Part shown: positions 5,845-10,511 of the stretch, in pieces
How positions within the stretch are numbered: position 1 is the stretch's first letter
Layout of the letters: every line of letters starts with the position of its first letter
Assembly (NCBI GenBank): GCA_034696485.1
Contig: JAQIWT010001516.1
Span: 1 to 10,511 of the forward strand
Reading direction: 5' to 3'
DNA from: Isohypsibius dastychi
Taxonomy: Eukaryota > Tardigrada > Eutardigrada > Parachela > Isohypsibiidae
Length of the DNA: 10,511 nucleotides
Position numbers and translations under genes: made by a program
The notes under the pieces: model-generated
Told to the model about the DNA's origin: nothing
The model's database searches: none
The model's input: the letters and a program-made list of their open reading frames with translations, nothing else

Positions 5845-8682
5845 TCAGCGCTTTTGAACTTCGATCAAAAAAGGTGTTGGGCGACAGGAGATCCCTGTTG
5901 TGTACTCGTCGGTAGGTGGCGCCGGATGGCCAAGAGGCGCTTTGAATCGGAACCTATGCATCAAGTTCGCAAAGAACAAAAAGATTTCCATTCGCGCCAA
6001 ACTTTCTCCAACGCACGCTCGTTTCCCTAAAGACCCATGATAAAAGCTGCGATGATGTGAAGTACATTGACAGTATTCGTACCTGTTGAGAACGGCATAA
6101 AATATTGCGGCTCCACTAGTTTTCGGTTTTCATCTAGGAAACGCTCTGGTTTGAACACTTTTGGGTTTGGCCATAATTTTGGATCCAAATTGACGGCGGC
6201 AAAATTCGGCATGATAAACGACCTTTTTGGAATTCTGTAGCCCATCAGTGTCGTTTCTTCAAGGTTAGACCGGAGCACGCCAAACGGGGTGACGTTCGCC
6301 AGACGTTGAACTTCATTACATACAGCTTGAAGATATGGTAGTTTGACTAGAATGAAACTTGGTTCGGTTTGTACCATATTGGGTTAAATGCACAATGTTC
6401 AACAGGTGGGTATTACTTCGATCATCCATGGTAATTGATCTGTTGCTCTCGATTTCACGATCGAGTTCTTGATGAACCAGATCTTGGACTTCGGGGTGGT
6501 TCAACATAAACAATAGGGCCCATTGCAAAGTGGCTGCTGTTGTCTCTGTTCCAGCTCCGAAAAACGCTTGTAAGTTCACAGAAAGGTCAACATCTGCAAT
6601 TGAACCGATTCAACAGACTTCATTTTATTCATCTTCTGAAATATAATAGGGTGATCCAGAAAAACAGCATGCAACTCTTGTGCCGGACCTGGAGCCACAG
6701 CAGTCATTTTCGAACGATGATAAAGTATTTTTGAGAAAAGGCCATTCTTCAGCATGAGTCGATGATTGTTAACATCGTCGTCTACCTTTGGACCATCAAA
6801 CATCACTGGACAAGATGGTGCCCCCCCCCCCCGAATGACGTATTTTCAGTGCATATCTCTTCTCAGGGAAATATCACTCTGTTGAATGAAAAAGAGAGAT
6901 TATTGTCTACTCCCTGCAATTTAACCCGGGGGGGGGGGGGCGAGAAGATTTGAGCTACAGAGCAACCGAAAAACACCTAGTCTCTCTCCGTTTCAAAGAG
7001 CTTGGTTCACGTGAATTTCCAAAGCATATGCAACCCACATAAGGTACTCTTACAGCTCCAGTCAAACCCTCACCCCTACTTTAAGCCCCCCAACACATGG
7101 GCGAAGTCCAGTAACCGCAGGATGGTCGTGAAAGCTTTTGCTTGTATCCCACTGGATTTCGACTTTGTCAGCGTTCTTAACTCAGACTTTACGGAATGGT
7201 CACTCAGTCAAGTCAGAAAGAAATCATTGCCCTTGAGATGGTGATATCTGTCATGTCGGCATTACCTGGAAAGAAAGTAGATGACTTTGCGGCTGTCAGA
7301 TAAACTTTTATCAGCACGTCATGACGATGTTCTGCCGTACTTCAGCTGTTTCAGTCGGCGGACTTTAGACCGCCATTTTGTACGTAAAGTACAATTTGAC
7401 GAAAACATACATTTCAAGCTGGCTAGTTACGTAACCGAAACACTTTTCCGCGAATGCGGCGGATATTGAATGTTGAAAATAGTTCTGTTCCGCTTTTTGA
7501 AACGTCTTCATACTTGTTCAGTTAAAGTACCACTGTTCATTACAGTACCTTCAAAAGGCGATCCATTCGAGCCTTGCCCTGTCCGCTGATGATGTAAGAA
7601 TGCGTCAATATAATCTCGACTTTCATTCTCGTCGAAAGTCCGTCTATGTTCCGCAATAATATCTTGATTGAAGTCTGTGCTACGTTGAGTAATTTTCTTG
7701 ATATTGGCGAACATGGTTTTCAACGGCCCAGGGATGAATCGTAGTATCGGGTAGGACTGCAAAGGACCAGCCTGCGCCAGATACACAGCAAACTCGTTTA
7801 TATCCTTCAAGATCTCTTGGAACTTTGGGTCCACGATGTCAAAGCGCTTTCCATAACAGAGAATCGAGATCACATTAGCAACACTTTGAAGCAGGTTGGC
7901 AGATGGGTCAAAAGGCCGTTTCCCAACATTCGAAGAGAAGACATCGCAAAGATGCTCCGCTTCTTCCACAATCCGATCTTGAATTTTCGACTTTCCCATT
8001 CCGAGGTCGCGGAATGCGCGAAGCATAAATCGGCGTGTAACGCGCCATTCTTCACCTTCGGTCAAAGTGATGCCTTCAAACATTAAGAATTTTGAAGTAT
8101 ATGTTGGAAACGGGTGCCTTAAAACTAGCATGAGCATATTGTATGAGCTCATATCAGAGAGGAGAAAAACAACATTTCGGCGAAATAGTTCAGGAATATG
8201 CGCAGAGCAATTGGTTCAGAACCAACGCTGTTTATTATTTCGTAGACTTTGCTCACCGTGAATCTTCCCTTCGGGCCCTTGGGACAAGTACCGAAAGACA
8301 AATCCATCCGCACGTCCGGTGAAGTTCTCCGCCTGGTCTAGATACGATGCTTGTATTGCTTCGTAGCTGTTTAGAACGATGGTGATCTGAGGTCCCATGT
8401 ACATACTGAAGATCCCGCCGAATTTCTTTCCGAGTTCCAGGAACTTATCTTGTGGATTCACACCGAAGAACGGGGCGTAGCCCAGGAAGGGCAACCCTGA
8501 CACACATTTACTAAATTAAAGGCTTTGCTGACTGAAAAAACCGGTTAGTTACCTCGAGGTCCAGGTGGGATGCCACGATGTTTTTTGTAGTAAAAGAAGA
8601 TAAATGCGGCAATCACGGCCAATGCGGTTGTAAAACATTGGAAAGTTGTAAAATATTGGAAAAATTGTAAGTCATGATCCAT
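5845..8682 (-). CDS. Cytochrome P450 (CYP2-clan-like), complete six-exon gene
   Basis: Microsomal heme monooxygenase using O2 and electrons from P450 reductase; substrate unknown. Exons on the minus strand: 8682-8553, 8496-8257, 8073-7549, 6593-6417, 6346-6083, 6026-5845 (TGA at 5847-5845). They give 1518 bases, 505 residues, the usual P450 length. Introns (56, 183, 955, 70, 56 bases) are all GT-AG and all phase 1. Motifs: N-terminal membrane anchor about 13-32, then KKHR and the hinge PPGPRGLPFLG; C-helix W133xxxR137; I-helix GAGTETT (311-317); K-helix E369xxR372; FKPERF (422-427); heme loop FSTGKRACVG (443-452) with Cys450 as iron ligand. No stop or missing catalytic residue is seen. Start chosen at 8682: it precedes the anchor and gives a normal N-terminus. 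CYP2 clan is suggested by [15 protein letters not shown] and the K-helix region; a family number cannot be given. Confidence 0.95.
6594..6803 (-). other. Open reading frame inside P450 intron 3, unassigned
   Basis: From ATG at 6803 the minus strand reads [20 protein letters not shown] and continues through [20 protein letters not shown] up to the acceptor of exon 4, about 70 codons with a coding-like codon pattern. It is not in the frame of exon 4 and does not resemble a P450 segment. It could be a transposon scrap, an old exon or chance. Confidence 0.25.
6821..6832. repeat. Homopolymer tract of 12 C
   Basis: Lies in P450 intron 3, 95 bases from an opposing 13-G tract. Confidence 0.95.
6928..6940. 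repeat. Homopolymer tract of 13 G
   Basis: Preceded by CCC. Together with the C tract at 6821-6832 it could form a GC inverted pair in the intron. Confidence 0.95.
7317..7394. repeat. Group of three short palindromes/hairpins
   Basis: CGTCATGACG (7317-7326) is a perfect palindrome. GGCGG (7357-7361) pairs with CCGCC (7370-7374) across 8 bases. TTGTAC (7378-7383) pairs with GTACAA (7389-7394) across 5. All lie in P450 intron 3. Confidence 0.6.
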
Positions 8683-8825
8683 GATATCCGATTTCTAGAA
8701 GCTTCGGTAGTTGAATAGGGAAGAATAACTGCCACCCGAAATACATACACTCCACGTTCTATCCAGACACTAGCTGCGATTGAACTATGCACTAATCTTA
8801 ATCTAATTTCTCGGAAATGTGTTCA

Positions 8826-8832
8826 TATAAAA
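8826..8832 (+). promoter_or_regulatory. TATA-box-like TATAAAA
   Basis: Canonical on the plus strand. On the minus strand it reads TTTTATA, a poorer match, 144 bases upstream of the P450 ATG. It could serve a plus-strand transcript or, less ideally, the P450. Confidence 0.35.
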
Positions 8833-8950
8833 TGGTCTGCTCACTCCTTATCAACTACGTCGTCCGTCAACATTTCAAAGAAATACTGAATAATCTGCCT
8901 CCAAACACTGATTATTGTCTAATTTCTGTCTTCTGAACATGTTTTAATCG

Positions 8951-8960
8951 GCACGCGTGC
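8951..8960. promoter_or_regulatory. Palindrome GCACGCGTGC with GCGTG cores on both strands
   Basis: A perfect 10-bp palindrome 269 bases upstream of the P450 ATG. GCGTG is the core bound by bHLH-PAS dimers such as AhR/ARNT and, in related form, HIF. The 5' flank does not fully match the extended xenobiotic response element. Confidence 0.4.
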
Positions 8961-9001
8961 TGTTCCGATCAAACTGAAAGTTCAAACTGATTTATTCCGC
9001 G

Positions 9002-9009
9002 TGACGTCA
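9002..9009. promoter_or_regulatory. Consensus cAMP response element TGACGTCA
   Basis: A perfect palindromic CRE (CREB/ATF family site), 320 bases upstream of the P450 start. An 8-mer can occur by chance, but its location upstream of a gene makes it worth recording. Confidence 0.45.
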
Positions 9010-9125
9010 TTCCGACGGTAAAGCGTTTGCAACTTTCGATGGCATTTGGTGTAACCATCTACGTTGTTGACTTTCAACCACTTTCTGAAATAGATTCAGA
9101 TTGATTGGCACATTGTCCTTGAATC

Positions 9126-9645
9126 ACAAAAATTAAATCTGTCTTTGAGAAACTGAAGCATCGAGGTTTCTTCATTTTTTCGGCGGAAAAAGCTTTCGTG
9201 AGCTCTGGCGGTTACGATAGCGCAGTGCAATTGCAACAAGCTCCTCAAGAGAGGTTTTGGTTTCGCTTATCAGAGTACAAAAATATACCTCGAAAAGTGA
9301 GAGCAATGTAAAATGTAACATTCGAAAACAAGCGGAGCCTTCGTGGATGAGGAACCATCAGTTCGAAAGCGCTAGACCCAGGGATGCAATCTCTGACTTG
9401 ACGTTTATTCATATTGCGTATCGAAGAAGACCGACAGTCACTATTCATTCTTCATTGCAGAAAATCGGAATTCAAATTTTTGCCTTCTCGATATCATCGT
9501 GCTTTTGGATCTGGAGACCAGATGAGTATCTGGAGCTGGTGCTGATGATGACTCGGGTGCGATTCAAAAAAATCCGTTTTCGCGGAAATATCGCTCCTCA
9601 ATTTGCCGATTTTCCCTCCTTGTTGAAACTGGACATGAGTTAAGT
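9126..9645 (+). CDS. Possible two-exon gene fragment, unknown
   Basis: After a TGA at 9120-9122 the plus strand is open from about 9126 to 9296, including HRGFFIFSAEKAFVSSGGYD and APQERFWFRLSEYKNIPRK. A GTGAGA donor at 9297 and a CAG acceptor ending at 9361 (65-base intron, phase 0) join it to an open frame at 9362-9643 (FESARPRDAISDLTFIHIAY ... GNIAPQFADFPSLLKLDMS, TAA at 9641-9643). The intron size and phase fit this genome. No ATG or upstream exon is found, no family is recognised, and a second frame after the AG at 9460 also looks plausible, so the exon structure is unsure. Confidence 0.3.
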
Positions 9646-9911
9646 TTCCATTAAGTATACAGTACATGCTTGCTGTAAGTTTCCTGGAAAAACAAAGCCT
9701 GCCCGTATGTCAGTCAGTATCGGTTTGACCGGTCATAGCAGTTATATGTTTTAATCTGTTGAAGTGGCAAAAAGAAACGGTTGTTTTATGCTAGAATGAA
9801 ACACAGCAGCCATCTCAGCGCGTGCCTGACTTAATGGTTTCCCACCTTGCGGGTAGAAGCGAATAAGCGATCGAGTGCCGAGAGTATGGATGTCACTCAA
9901 TGAATGATACG
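9644..9911. other. Stretch without a supported gene
   Basis: No convincing reading frame on either strand. A perfect palindrome TGACCGGTCA lies at 9725-9734 (two GGTCA half-sites facing away from each other, the type used by nuclear receptors). Confidence 0.5.
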
Positions 9912-10106
9912 TTACCTTTCACACCTGCTCCGAGAGCGCGCAGATTCCGCGATCGTGATGCGGGGATAGCGGTACATCAGATAAGAAAGGTAGCATCTGT
10001 TTAGGACTTGCCTGAAAAAGATATAAGACGGACCGGCTTGAAAAGCAGTTTTAATGACATGACGTCTACTGAATTCCACGAGGTCATTACCATCATACTG
10101 TAGCAC
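9912..10106 (-). CDS. Possible exon(s) of a minus-strand gene, unknown
   Basis: An acceptor-like CTACAG precedes an open frame reading YDGNDLVEFSRRHVIKTAFQ and then AGPSYIFFRQVLNRCYLSYL, ending in TAA. An alternative reading uses the acceptor TCTTTTTCAG inside it and a GTGTGA donor, giving a short exon ASPKQMLPFLSDVPLSPHHD in another frame. Both look coding-like; they cannot both be right and no family is recognised. Confidence 0.25.
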   Translation of the reverse strand: MLQYDGNDLVEFSRRHVIKTAFQAGPSYIFFRQVLNRCYLSYLMYRYPRITIAESARSRSRCER

Positions 10107-10277
10107 GGCAGAAGTGGCTACTTTCTAACCACTAGTAAAATAGGGTTTTACCAACATTTATTTACTAATCGGTTTGAGAAATCGAAATATATCTCACCCC
10201 ACTGATGTTGGATGACGTACATTTATGATAAAATTCTGAAAACGAGTCTTCGGTCGGTATCCGATTGGGAAGAACGA

Positions 10278-10288
10278 GGGGGGGGGGG
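10278..10288. repeat. Homopolymer tract of 11 G
   Basis: A run of 11 G (C on the minus strand) within a Ser/Pro-rich minus-strand frame. Any length change here would shift that frame. Confidence 0.95.
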
Positions 10289-10414
10289 TGAAGATGAAGG
10301 TGGAGGGGTATCTGAAGATGAAGCACATGATTCTTCGCTCTTACCATCATAGTGAAGAACGTCGCACGCCATTATGGTTCTTTTTAGGGTACCCTTGGTT
10401 TGGTTCGGAGCGGT

Positions 10415-10464
10415 CCAAACCATGGTGCGTTTCATGGTTCATAAATTTCCAACCCATGGTTTGG
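10415..10464. repeat. 11-bp inverted repeat near the right edge
   Basis: CCAAACCATGG at 10415-10425 is the exact reverse complement of CCATGGTTTGG at 10454-10464, with a 28-base spacer. The related TTGGTTTGG occurs at 10395-10403. Confidence 0.75.
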
Positions 10465-10511
10465 GTATTCCATTCCGTGCCACGGCATTCTTGAGCGACT
10501 ATTCTGGAATT

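Larger units (their letters stand above)
6594..7548 (-). other. Long intron 3 of the P450 gene
   Basis: 955 bases between GTACTG (donor, 7548) and TTGCAG (acceptor, 6594), far longer than the other introns. It contains two homopolymer tracts facing each other (C12 at 6821-6832, G13 at 6928-6940), a group of small palindromes (7317-7394) and an open minus-strand frame next to the acceptor (about 6594-6803). The exon join [13 protein letters not shown] is normal for P450s, so none of this is needed for the main transcript. Confidence 0.85.
8683..9125. promoter_or_regulatory. Upstream region of the P450 gene
   Basis: 443 bases upstream of the P450 start codon with no supported coding sequence. 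Notable sites are a plus-strand TATAAAA (8826-8832), a GCACGCGTGC palindrome (8951-8960) and a consensus CRE (9002-9009). If the plus-strand candidate at 9126 is real, this would be a shared divergent promoter. Confidence 0.45.
10107..10511. other. Right edge of the window, no assignable gene
   Basis: Minus-strand frames here are Ser/Pro-rich around the 11-G tract (10278-10288) and may be low-complexity translation. Plausible splice signals exist (GTAAGAG, TTTTCAG, GTGAGA on the minus strand), but no consistent model emerges. The end holds an inverted repeat, CCAAACCATGG (10415-10425) with CCATGGTTTGG (10454-10464). Confidence 0.4.

Noticed and set aside
6640-6665. AGGGTGATCCAGAAAAA as a Tc1/mariner-like terminal repeat
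   Set aside because: No matching inverted copy or TA duplication was found in the window.
8067-8261. Coding frames on either strand between P450 exons 2 and 3
   Set aside because: Most of it is P450 intron 2; joining 8257 to 8073 gives the conserved [13 protein letters not shown] sequence.
1-10511. CRISPR array, operon, tRNA or rRNA genes
   Set aside because: No spaced direct repeats, no prokaryotic gene arrangement and no tRNA-like fold or rRNA core were seen.

Overview
The window looks like genomic DNA of an invertebrate animal. Every gene I can support is split by spliceosomal introns, most of them only 55-70 bases long with clean GT-AG ends. One gene is a membrane-anchored animal-type (CYP2-clan-like) cytochrome P450, one is a THAP zinc-finger relic, and there is a gag-bearing LTR retrotransposon. 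No bacterial features are present. I cannot name the species; a compact-intron ecdysozoan is a guess.

Layout from left to right. 1-380: a C20 run (perhaps a contig edge) and a weak plus-strand two-exon candidate. 364-1446 (minus): a THAP-domain gene broken by six in-frame stop codons but no indel, with a hairpin in its second intron. 1707-5425 (plus): a small cysteine-containing gene of unknown family, with five recognisable exons joined by phase-0 micro-introns. Its first recognisable exon is cut by a 2850-bp LTR retrotransposon (1731-4580) with 256-bp LTRs that read as identical, a TGAC target-site duplication, a gag gene and no pol. 5845-8682 (minus): a complete six-exon P450 gene of 505 residues, with all five introns in phase 1; its long intron 3 holds poly-C and poly-G tracts, small palindromes and an unexplained reading frame. 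8683-9125: the region upstream of the P450, with a GCACGCGTGC palindrome, a perfect CRE (TGACGTCA) and a plus-strand TATAAAA. 9126-10511: two weak coding candidates (plus 9126-9645, minus 9912-10106) and otherwise nothing I can assign.

The intact genes do not form an obvious pathway. The P450 and the unknown gene are convergent, with stop codons 419 bases apart. The clearest biological events are a very recent non-autonomous retrotransposon insertion into a host exon and the decay of a neighbouring THAP gene. Exons were assigned by hand from splice signals, frame continuity and family motifs; no database search was possible.
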